Shown here one piece after another: positions 44,291 to 50,607 of a stretch of 50,607 nt of DNA (within the stretch, counting starts at the first letter, position 1; every line of letters begins with the position of its first letter). This DNA comes from Myxococcota bacterium. GTDB taxonomy: Bacteria > Myxococcota_A > Polyangia > Polyangiales > Houyiibacteriaceae. The stretch spans positions 1 through 50,607 of the forward strand of contig JANQQS010000006.1 of NCBI GenBank assembly GCA_028284955.1, given 5' to 3'. The translations under genes were made by a program, and so were the position numbers. The notes under the pieces are model-generated. The model saw nothing but the letters and a program-made list of their open reading frames with translations. It was not told the DNA's origin and ran no database searches.

Positions 44291-44307
44291 CTGAGTTCTC
44301 CTGAGCG

Positions 44308-44357
44308 TTTCAAAAAACCTAAGCTTTCAAAAACCCTGAATTTTCAAAAACCCTGGA
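44308..44357. repeat. Three 17-bp repeats at the end of PaaK-like paralog 3
   Basis: TTTCAAAAAACCTAAG, TTTCAAAAACCCTGAA and TTTCAAAAACCCTGGA start at 44308, 44325 and 44342, an exact 17-bp period. The last two cover the codons of the ligase C-terminus (P-G-F-L-K-I-Q-G-F-stop) and the first lies in the 36-bp gap before the next gene. Probably slippage growth that moved the stop; a regulatory role is possible. Confidence 0.65.
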
Positions 44358-45721
44358 TCCTGAGCCGACATGAAGCGCCGTAGCTTTCCGGCTACAGAAG
44401 GAATCTCATCGAGCTCAATACACCGGACGCGAGCCGCGCCGAGCTGGCTTCGCAATACCGAGCCAAGCTGCTCGCCAATGCCCGAAACAAGCCCGTCTGA
44501 AACAGGCCCGTCTGGAACGAAACGTGCGTCAAACGATTCATCTTCGTATTGAACAACTTGATAATCGAGAAGCGGCAACGTACGCATCGCCCGCGCCAGG
44601 CTCTCGGTAGATACGAGACGGTCACCAACCCGAAAGTACCGCAGAGCACGACCCGTCAATCGAACCACGCTCTGACCAGAAAACCCGCACGGGCAGTCGA
44701 TGTTGCGAATCTCTCCCCAATCTCCAGTTCGGTAGCGAAGAATCGGCATCGCCCAGTTGGCAAGATTCGAGATCACTAGCTCGCCCTCGCCTTCTTCCTC
44801 TAGATCTTGGCTCGTCGGCGCTTCGCTTCCTGGCGCGACCCACGCGCGCACCGTCGGTGACACGTGAAATCCGTTTTTCTCGGGGCATTCGATCGCAATC
44901 AACCCGCCTTCGACAGACATGTACGCGCTCGTCACCGTGCATCGAAACCACGCTTCGAGGCGCTCGCGGTAGTCTAGAAAAAGCTCAGACCCAACGCACA
45001 GGATGGCCGCAGGCCGGATGCCGCGACAGGCGCCTTCGCGATAGGAGCCAGGCAGTGGACCCAGCGTTTGGTCGATCGCCATCAGACGCATCAAGTACCA
45101 AGGCTTTCCCACGAGCAGCGGAATCTTTTGCCCGCGCATCCATCGCACCACGTCTCGGTCCTGCTCACGACTCCGCTCGTGGCGAAACGGAATGCTCCGC
45201 AATATCGAGCCGCGACAACCCGGGAGCATATAGGATCGGTGCGCCCCTCCTGGTCGATCGTTGAGAAACACTGCGCCGGTTTTTCCCGCAGCCAGGAGCG
45301 CACGAATGTCGGGCCGTAGCTCCATAAACGCGTCGTACACCGCGTATCCACCGGAGTAGAAACCCCCGAGGTCGCTGTAGACCGTTACCGGGCGGCCGGT
45401 GGAGGAACTACTGCGTATCCCCAGCACCCATGCATCGTCCATGCCCGGCCCGGACGCCCGGAGCTTTTCGGCATCGGCGAGCGCAGAGCGATCGAGAAGC
45501 GGAAGGCGCTCCAGATGGCGAGGTGTCCACACGCGGGACACGGAAGGAAAGTACGCCGAATAGAACGCAGAGCGCATGGCGGCGAAACGAAGCAACTCGA
45601 GCTCGGCATGGCTTGCATCGCCACGCAACCGCTGCTGCATTTGCGTCGCGCCATGCACCGCAATGCGCAGATCTTCCTCTGCAAACTCTGGATCTTCGAG
45701 CTGAACTGTGTTCATCGCCAT
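44327..45721 (-). CDS. PaaK/CapK-like adenylate-forming enzyme, paralog 3
   Basis: 464 residues. Same fold and motif order as the two paralogs at 31760 and 34676: L-R-F-A-A-M-R-S-A-F-Y-S-A-Y-F, a changed phosphate loop S-S-S-S-T-G-R-P, L-L-V-G-K-P-W-Y-L-M, S-A-Y-M-S-V-E-G-G-L, E-G-E-G-E-L-V-I-S-N-L-A-N-W, R-Y-R-T-G-D-W and C-P-C-G-F-S-G-Q. ATP-dependent carboxylate activation is expected; the substrate is unknown. It starts 30 bp after the Gly-Gly peptide gene and is followed 36 bp later by the HESAH gene. The C-terminal codons lie in a 17-bp repeat. Confidence 0.82.
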   Translation of the reverse strand: MAMNTVQLEDPEFAEEDLRIAVHGATQMQQRLRGDASHAELELLRFAAMRSAFYSAYFPSVSRVWTPRHLERLPLLDRSALADAEKLRASGPGMDDAWVLGIRSSSSTGRPVTVYSDLGGFYSGGYAVYDAFMELRPDIRALLAAGKTGAVFLNDRPGGAHRSYMLPGCRGSILRSIPFRHERSREQDRDVVRWMRGQKIPLLVGKPWYLMRLMAIDQTLGPLPGSYREGACRGIRPAAILCVGSELFLDYRERLEAWFRCTVTSAYMSVEGGLIAIECPEKNGFHVSPTVRAWVAPGSEAPTSQDLEEEGEGELVISNLANWAMPILRYRTGDWGEIRNIDCPCGFSGQSVVRLTGRALRYFRVGDRLVSTESLARAMRTLPLLDYQVVQYEDESFDARFVPDGPVSDGLVSGIGEQLGSVLRSQLGAARVRCIELDEIPSVAGKLRRFMSAQDPGFLKIQGF

Positions 45722-45751
45722 GCGCTCTGGTTTGTACTGCTTGTTTTGGGA

Positions 45752-45916
45752 CTATCCGGAGATTTCGTCGATCCGGGCAGGCATCGCCTCGCCACCAAGC
45801 ACCGATTTCAACTCAGTGGGCCGCAACGGCTGCCCCACGGTTTTTCGCAACTCATCGATGTCAGTTCGTTCGTGTTCGATGTTCTTGTTCTTTTTCTTCC
45901 GATCAAAAAACGTCAT
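45752..45916 (-). CDS. Candidate Gly-Gly-leader peptide upstream of PaaK-like paralog 3
   Basis: 54 residues from ATG 45916, with AGGAGA five bases upstream; the frame runs upstream to 46006, but that extension has no such signal. It starts M-T-F-F-D-R-K-K-K-N, has an acidic-basic middle and a leader end LRPTELKSVLGG (Gly41-Gly42) like that of the 33215-33394 peptide. The tail is EAMPARIDEISG: no Cys, one Ser. It is the first gene of a minus-strand operon with PaaK-like paralog 3 and the HESAH protein. Precursor status is inferred from size, leader and position; a small ligase partner protein is the main alternative. Confidence 0.68.
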   Translation of the reverse strand: MTFFDRKKKNKNIEHERTDIDELRKTVGQPLRPTELKSVLGGEAMPARIDEISG

Positions 45917-46059
45917 GGCTTTCTCCTTGCGCACATGCGCGACCTGTTGCTTACGCGTCGGTGTACGCAGCACCCTGACCGAACACAAGGGTTGCGCAGA
46001 CCGCACTACGCCACCTGGCGCGTGGCGAACAATGTCGTCCCGTGTCAGCGTTGCCCGGC

Positions 46060-47529
46060 ATGAACGCCCGGCGAGTCGGTCCAGCGCTGCGTACGATCCT
46101 GCTGTCGCTTACCCTCAGTGCATGCGCGGCGACAGGCGCGAATCAAAAGAAAGGCGCGCAGCGAGAAGATGAAACAGACGCAGAAGACCTCGAACAAGCT
46201 TGGCGAGCGCGATTTCAACCGACCGGCGGTCGCAGCTGGCCGACCCCGGAATGCCACGCCGCGGGGCAGAACCGCGCCGGAAGCTTTGTCTTTGCGGGGC
46301 TCCGCTACCCGTCTGCGATGCAGCCAAGCCTCGAAATCGCCGCCTTGAAAGACGACGCGTCGATCGCCCTTCGGCTTTACCGAACATCGCAGCGACGCTG
46401 GCGCCACCGCTATCGCCATTGCGCCTACCTAACCTGCGACCTCGAAGAGCTACGCGCGTGCGTCCTGCGCAACGTGTCCCCAAACGACCGCTACGTAGTC
46501 AACAACGCCATCTCCGAATTTGACGCCCAGTTTCAGCATCAATGGCCTCAAGCGCGCAGCGAGATGGATTCGATGCGTTCTTATTTGATGCGCACTGCCT
46601 CGTCGAAAGCGAGCCTGAGTCTGATGGCCCAGCTGATTCGAATTTCGGCGGTCACGTCCGCGGAGCTCGAAGTTCTGATGGGCGTTCGCGACCGACCCGG
46701 TCGGCTAGGATATGCCGCGCACGATGGACGACGAGTGACCATCGAAATCGGAGCCGATGTTCCTCGCGAGCGCCTTCTCGGAACGCTTTATCACGAGCTC
46801 GCGCATGCGCATCTAAACCGATCACCAGCGCGAAACGCCATGCGCCAAGCACTCGTCGCAGCCGGCGAGACGGGATGGATTGCGCACCACCACTACGACG
46901 AAGCGGTTGCGTCGGCATTTGCAAAAATGGCCGTCACCACGTTCGCCTCCGAGCAAACCGCGCGCACCCATCACTACGCCGACCCCACCGTCGACGCGCT
47001 TTCCTTCGCGCTCTTTGACGAATGGAAACAAGGACGTGTCGAACCGCTCGGGCCCGGCATGGCCCAGCAAATGATTCAACTCGTCAACAACGTTTGGCCG
47101 AAACCGCGACGCCGACTGCAAGACCTCATCGCGTCGTGCGATATTTTCTCGAACGACGCTGACTCGCGCGCGCTCATTCTCCGCACGTCAAAACTGCTCA
47201 CCCCGCGCATCTCGTTCTCGGGCATGCCTCGAAACCTAAGCACCCGCCGCGGCCGGACCCCGGCCGGGTCGACCGTCGTGCTCGCGCAACCCAAAGAACT
47301 CAAGCGGCGCAGCGTACGAAAGACACTCGGCATGACCTCGCCGCCGCCTGCCGAAGTCTCGTCTCGACCCATGCTGTACCGCGGCCGCGACTCTGAAGGA
47401 CTCCCTCTATTCGTGTTCACCGCGCCTACCGTCGAACGCCTACGTCGCGTAGCAACGTACGTCGCCAACCGTTCCCAACACATGCGCATTCCGTCACCCG
47501 GTTGGCATCGGCTCACGTTGACCGAGTAA
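46060..47529 (+). CDS. Lipoprotein with HExxH metallopeptidase motif
   Basis: 489 residues from ATG 46060 (GTG 46042 is six codons upstream). The signal ILLSLTLSAC is a textbook lipobox. The motif His245-Glu246-Leu-Ala-His249 in L-Y-H-E-L-A-H-A-H-L, followed by Y-D-E-A-V-A-S-A-F (a plausible third ligand Glu), suggests a membrane-anchored zinc peptidase. The N-terminal part is unassigned and Arg/Cys-containing. Divergent from the peptide-ligase operon with about 140 bp between; a functional tie is possible but unproven. Confidence 0.7.
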   Translation: MNARRVGPALRTILLSLTLSACAATGANQKKGAQREDETDAEDLEQAWRARFQPTGGRSWPTPECHAAGQNRAGSFVFAGLRYPSAMQPSLEIAALKDDASIALRLYRTSQRRWRHRYRHCAYLTCDLEELRACVLRNVSPNDRYVVNNAISEFDAQFQHQWPQARSEMDSMRSYLMRTASSKASLSLMAQLIRISAVTSAELEVLMGVRDRPGRLGYAAHDGRRVTIEIGADVPRERLLGTLYHELAHAHLNRSPARNAMRQALVAAGETGWIAHHHYDEAVASAFAKMAVTTFASEQTARTHHYADPTVDALSFALFDEWKQGRVEPLGPGMAQQMIQLVNNVWPKPRRRLQDLIASCDIFSNDADSRALILRTSKLLTPRISFSGMPRNLSTRRGRTPAGSTVVLAQPKELKRRSVRKTLGMTSPPPAEVSSRPMLYRGRDSEGLPLFVFTAPTVERLRRVATYVANRSQHMRIPSPGWHRLTLTE

Positions 47530-47538
47530 ACCACGAGC

Positions 47539-47904
47539 TCACGGGCGCATCGGCGGCGGCCGAATATCCACAACAATCTGCTGGATGCGCGACCCCAGAC
47601 ATGCGGTGTGGCTACCGATCCGGACCTTCTCTGCGGTGTGGTTCTGACAGAGGGCCAGTCCCTTGATCATACGCTTCGACGGATCCAACACACGGTACTC
47701 GTTATCACCTTTGCATTTCCACTCGGCAAACACACCGTGTTTTTGTATCGCTTCCCCGCAGTACAAAACCACGAACCCCAACGCCGTTGACGACTGCTTC
47801 GGCGCCTGGGTCGCATCCTCTGCATCAAACCCGGTCTGCGCGCTGCACGCGATGAACACACTCGCCAACCAAACAAAGCACGACAAAAACGACCCGCGAG
47901 ACAT
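47539..47904 (-). CDS. Small Cys-containing lipoprotein of unknown function
   Basis: 121 residues. The signal VWLASVFIACSAQ is a lipobox. The mature part has four more Cys (Y-C-G, K-C-K, L-C-Q, A-C-L) that could form two disulfides and a basic strand ending in P-P-P-M-R-P. No family recognised. Convergent with the HELAH lipoprotein gene (9 bp between stops), and downstream of another lipoprotein gene on the same strand. Confidence 0.65.
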   Translation of the reverse strand: MSRGSFLSCFVWLASVFIACSAQTGFDAEDATQAPKQSSTALGFVVLYCGEAIQKHGVFAEWKCKGDNEYRVLDPSKRMIKGLALCQNHTAEKVRIGSHTACLGSRIQQIVVDIRPPPMRP

Positions 47905-47963
47905 GATGCCAAGTGCTACCTCGGGTCCCTTCCCTATTCAAGGCGCGACATCGGGCTTGGCAG

Positions 47964-48641
47964 CTACTCGCGCGCCTGAAGCCCCGTGAGAATCCATTCC
48001 GTGCCGCGCGGCCGTCGTTCTACGCGGTAGAGATGCCGGTCGGTGGATATTTGCTCGAGCCGAATCCTCACCCGGCTCCGCCCCCACTTCGTGACCACCG
48101 TTCGATTCGGAGTTTGCGCGCGCGGATTGGGAAGCTCGGGATTGGCGCTCGCGCGAGACCAGGCGAGCTCTTGCAGCAACGCGATGCGACCCGAACTTTT
48201 GCGAAACTCCCACGTCGCGGGATCGCGCCCCACAAAGAACACCGAAACACCTCGCGGCACGTGTTCGATTTCCATATTCCGCGTGACCAAGCGACCGCCT
48301 TGAAGTGCAACCCGCCGCCGAAACCGCACCGAAGACTCAGGAATCAACCTCTTTAGAGAAGATGACGACGGCAGAGAAGATGACGACGGCGTGGCGACGG
48401 GTTCAAGCTGCGGTTCGGCCGACGCGGCTCCACCCGCCTCCGACGCGCTCGGTGGATTCGCGCGAAGCTCCAAACTTCGAGGCTCCGCTCCATCCGCATC
48501 CGGATCGATCGGCTCTAGCCGGCTGTCGCCCTCCGAAGGATACGCCACTCGCTCCGCGTCCGTATCCGAACCACATCCGGGCCACCCCAGCAGCCCCCAC
48601 GGAACAACCATCGCGTACACCCAAGGTCGAAGCCGGCTCAT
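47964..48641 (-). CDS. Lipoprotein of unknown function with Ser/Pro-rich linker
   Basis: 225 residues. The signal ends G-L-L-G-W-P-G-C-G-S (lipobox-like). Residues about 30-95 are Ser/Pro/Ala/Glu-rich, including a duplicated S-S-S-S-L from a tandem GAAGATGACGACGGC repeat in the DNA (about 48358-48390). The C-terminal about 120 residues are Arg-rich and beta-like (VRFRRRVALQGGRLVTRNM). No family recognised. It lies upstream of the smaller lipoprotein gene and may share its transcript. Confidence 0.6.
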   Translation of the reverse strand: MSRLRPWVYAMVVPWGLLGWPGCGSDTDAERVAYPSEGDSRLEPIDPDADGAEPRSLELRANPPSASEAGGAASAEPQLEPVATPSSSSLPSSSSLKRLIPESSVRFRRRVALQGGRLVTRNMEIEHVPRGVSVFFVGRDPATWEFRKSSGRIALLQELAWSRASANPELPNPRAQTPNRTVVTKWGRSRVRIRLEQISTDRHLYRVERRPRGTEWILTGLQARE

Positions 48642-48794
48642 GGGCCGAAGTATAGTCGGCGAGATTTCCGCGCGCTCGCGAACGCCGCGAAGACTGGGCC
48701 CCTCTGTCAGATTTTCGACGCCCGCATCGAAGTACCTGTGCCCTCGTCCGGCGGCGGCGTTCTGCCGTGTCTCGCTGCCGTGCTACCTCCGCGA

Positions 48795-49751
48795 CTAGCG
48801 AAAACCACGCACGCGGGTGTGACTGGCCATAGAAGGCGCCGCGCTGGATGCTGCGCTCGGTTGCGGCAAAGCTTCCGTCACGCATCGATCTTCGTTGTAG
48901 GTGCACCGAATGATCCAAGGTCGCACCGCGGTCGCTCGCGTGTATCCATCAGGACGCATCGGCAGCGCACACCCCTCGGCCGCGCCGAAGCTACTAATCC
49001 CCGCCAATCTCGGCCTCACGCCAGCGAAGACAACCAGCGGACCACCACTGTCACCAAAGCAGGTGCCCGCTCCCCCGTTTTCGAAATCGCCTGCGCACAA
49101 CATAGCGTCCGTAACCGTGATGAAGGGATCGTCGGCGTACGCGTCGTCGCAAACCTCGCGGTCCACAATCGTCACATCGACCTTGTGAAGGAGGTCTGGA
49201 AACGGATCGGTCTCGGTTTCACCCCAGCCCATAACAACAGCGGGGTCCCCGGGTTCAACCAACCGCCTCTCAGCAAACGGGCCGATAATCCTCAGAGGCC
49301 TGGGCCTTCTCAGTGGCTCCGGTAGCTTGAGGAGCGCCGCGTCAAAGTTGCCTGTGAACGGATCAAAGTCAGGGTGAAGATAGATCGCCGTGGGCTCAAT
49401 CAGATCATCCGGGTCGTAGTTCGATAGCTGATTGTCTCCGACACCCACAGGCAACTCGCTCCCGGGACGAATCGCGCCCGTAAAAGGATCGATGACACAA
49501 AACGCCGACGTCACGACCCACTGTCTCCGGATCAACGCGCCGCCGCACAACTGCGACGGAGGGAGCCCCGGGGGCCGATCAAAAATAACCGCCGCCCACC
49601 GAAACTCCACTGCATCGGCAGGCTCACCGCCAATGATCTCCTGGCGACTAGCGCCAACATCCGGCGGCACATCGGTGGCACAACTCAGTTGAAGAGATAC
49701 GCTCGCTAGAACACCTGCGAGCGCGCTTCGCACAAGCACGCTGCGTTTCAT
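48795..49751 (-). CDS. Trypsin-fold (S1) lipoprotein lacking the catalytic histidine
   Basis: 318 residues from ATG 49751 with GGAGG upstream; a nine-residue longer frame exists. The signal ends S-V-S-L-Q-L-S-C (lipobox). The S1 domain starts Q-E-I-I-G-G and has C-G-G-A-L-I, F-D-A-A-L-L-K-L (Asp137) and G-D-S-G-G-P-L (catalytic Ser). The usual T-A-A-H-C, however, is T-S-A-F-C: Phe84 replaces His57. The triad is therefore broken and the protein is probably an inactive serine-protease homolog used for binding. The last about 30 residues are Ser/Ala-rich. Confidence 0.85.
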   Translation of the reverse strand: MKRSVLVRSALAGVLASVSLQLSCATDVPPDVGASRQEIIGGEPADAVEFRWAAVIFDRPPGLPPSQLCGGALIRRQWVVTSAFCVIDPFTGAIRPGSELPVGVGDNQLSNYDPDDLIEPTAIYLHPDFDPFTGNFDAALLKLPEPLRRPRPLRIIGPFAERRLVEPGDPAVVMGWGETETDPFPDLLHKVDVTIVDREVCDDAYADDPFITVTDAMLCAGDFENGGAGTCFGDSGGPLVVFAGVRPRLAGISSFGAAEGCALPMRPDGYTRATAVRPWIIRCTYNEDRCVTEALPQPSAASSAAPSMASHTRVRGFR

Positions 49752-49923
49752 CGGGCCCTCCTTTTTGTCGATCCGCAATCGCCGTCACCGACGTTGCTCA
49801 CGCTCTGTCCAAAGGATGCTTCAACGGACTAGCGCAACGACCTTATCAGCTCACTCGCGTTCCGCGTAACGCCTTTAGTTGAGGACGCACCTATTCAAAC
49901 TGACCTATTCCGTTTGAGGGTCC

Positions 49924-50121
49924 TCAACATGGGGTCCAGCGTTTGCCTCCAAGGTTTGCGTCCAACTCGGGATCGACAACATTCAATGTGTAGGCGCGAA
50001 CTTGGGCGTCATCTCGAAGATCCTCATACTCGGCGTAGCCGCGAAGGACCGGTCTGTCTTTCGGAGTGCAAACGAGCTGTTCACGAATCGTGATATCGAC
50101 CTTGACCTCTTTGGTCGACAT
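49924..50121 (-). CDS. Hypothetical 65-residue protein or gene remnant
   Basis: ATG 50121 to a TGA at 49924. The product (V-D-I-T-I-R-E-Q-L-V-C-T-P-K-D-R-P-V, Y-A-E-Y-E-D-L-R-D-D) looks like real protein but matches no family I know. The same frame stays open about 45 codons upstream (to near 50258) without an ATG, GTG or TTG, and that part (F-K-P-C-L-F-L-L-V-P-Q-E) also looks coding. This suggests a gene that lost its beginning. No ribosome binding site is seen before ATG 50121. Confidence 0.35.
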   Translation of the reverse strand: MSTKEVKVDITIREQLVCTPKDRPVLRGYAEYEDLRDDAQVRAYTLNVVDPELDANLGGKRWTPC

Positions 50122-50279
50122 CGCGGGTAACGGGCCTTCGTGGCCAAGCTCCTGAGGAACCAGCAGAAACAGGCATGGCTTGAATCGCGACGCCCCGCCG
50201 ATCTCGGCCTTGCGGCTGGAAGTGGATTTGCTCGGTATCTCGTTTACGTTGCCCAGATCACTCTAACTTCATAACAATC

Positions 50280-50325
50280 GCCGCTACTTCCGGCAATTAT
50301 CATGACAAATGCCAGAAGTGGCGGC
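50280..50325 (+). promoter_or_regulatory. Inverted repeat over the start of the AAA ATPase gene
   Basis: Arms 50280-50295 (GCCGCTACTTCCGGCA) and 50310-50325 (TGCCAGAAGTGGCGGC) pair with two mismatches around a 14-nt loop that contains the first ATG. From memory, similar dyads occur in front of other AAA/DUF4143 ATPase genes, where they may be autoregulatory sites. Confidence 0.55.
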
Positions 50326-50512
50326 ATAATGCCGGGTGTGGGCACCGACTATATTCACCGCCGGTTGAAACTTGAGGAGGCGCTCAAACACAAGTCGGTC
50401 TTTCTCTTTGGACCGCGCCAAACAGGGAAGACTTCCCTATTGCGCGCACAGCTCCCATCTAGCCGTCTTTATAACCTGCTCGACAGCCAGGTTTTTCTTG
50501 ATCTGAGCCAAC
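50302..50512 (+). pseudogene. AAA ATPase (DUF4143-type) gene cut by an insertion element
   Basis: The N-terminus of an AAA_14/DUF4143 ATPase: Y-I-x-R and then the Walker A loop FLFGPRQTGKTSLLRAQLP, L-Y-N-L-L-D-S and F-L-D-L-S. At Ser-Gln the coding sequence meets the 5'-TGAACC end of an IS3-type element, leaving about 70 of the usual about 380-400 residues. Start at ATG 50302 (inside the inverted repeat) or ATG 50329. The rest of the gene, if kept, lies beyond the window. Confidence 0.7.
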
Positions 50513-50607
50513 TGAACCTGCCCGGATTTGATGGAGAGAGCCAGAGGGGCCAAGATGGCTCTGGGAGCTCGTTCGATGGGAAAAAAAGAAAGAAGAAAGT
50601 TTACTGA
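50513..50607 (+). mobile_element. Left end of an IS3-type insertion sequence, cut by the window end
   Basis: Begins 5'-TGAACCTGCCCGG; IS3-family ends start with TG. The first 53 bp recur at 10509-10561. A reading frame from ATG 50531 (or ATG 50576) reads into M-G-K-K-E-R-R-K-F-T, the typical start of IS3 OrfA transposases (usually followed by x-E-F-K), and is cut by the last base. The window probably ends where assembly failed in this repeated element. Confidence 0.7.

Overview
The window looks like a chromosomal contig from a free-living, moderately GC-rich bacterium of the Myxococcota / former Deltaproteobacteria type. This is inferred from gene content: many lipobox proteins, FG-GAP/VCBS lipoproteins, a MopE-like Cys-Asp-Gly-Ile-Asp-Asn-Asn-Gly-Asn-Gly motif, a receptor-type Ser/Thr kinase, a bacteriophytochrome and several secreted zinc metalloproteases. 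No rRNA, tRNA or CRISPR array was seen. The right end stops about ten codons into what looks like an IS3-type transposase gene, so the contig probably breaks in a repeat.

Layout. 1-436: a clipped gene start on the minus strand and a degenerate hexanucleotide repeat tract. 437-5639: a LysR regulator divergent from dabB-dabA, an inorganic-carbon uptake pair. 5704-10492: a compact class I lanthipeptide locus with a 64-residue precursor, LanC and a full-length LanB; the LanC has a Cys-Cys-Gly zinc motif instead of Cys-His-Gly. 10493-11790: a 53-bp solo IS end, a GNAT acetyltransferase and a truncated XRE regulator. 11683-28372: a block of secreted or lipid-anchored proteins (three metalloproteases of different build, two FG-GAP proteins, an internally duplicated beta-helix protein, a MopE-like lipoprotein) plus a 7TM-Ser/Thr kinase. 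28512-31744: bacteriophytochrome and a receiver/ATPase response regulator.

31760-37242 and 43238-45916 hold the most unusual material. Three paralogous PaaK/CapK-like adenylate-forming enzymes occur here. Two of them are directly preceded by a short gene (59 and 54 codons) for a peptide with the same kind of Gly-Gly leader (L-x-x-[ST]-E-[ML]-[RK]-[AS]-[LV]-x-G-G) and a 12-14 residue tail containing Ile-Ser-Gly. The 59-codon gene starts with GTG and is easily missed. One locus is divergent from an RpiR regulator and the second ligase, next to an APC permease. The other continues into a 350-residue protein with a His-Glu-Ser-Ala-His motif. I read this as a candidate ribosomal-peptide system built around a PaaK-like ligase; the function is inference. 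The lanthipeptide precursor also has a Gly-Gly leader, and no peptidase-transporter is present in the window, so a shared exporter elsewhere is possible.

The rest is mostly housekeeping or envelope: a PDZ lipoprotein, YjbQ, a SNF2 helicase, a Crp/Fnr regulator, a queuosine-precursor transporter, small lipoproteins, and a trypsin-fold protein whose catalytic histidine is phenylalanine. At the end an AAA ATPase gene with a promoter inverted repeat is cut by the IS3-type element.
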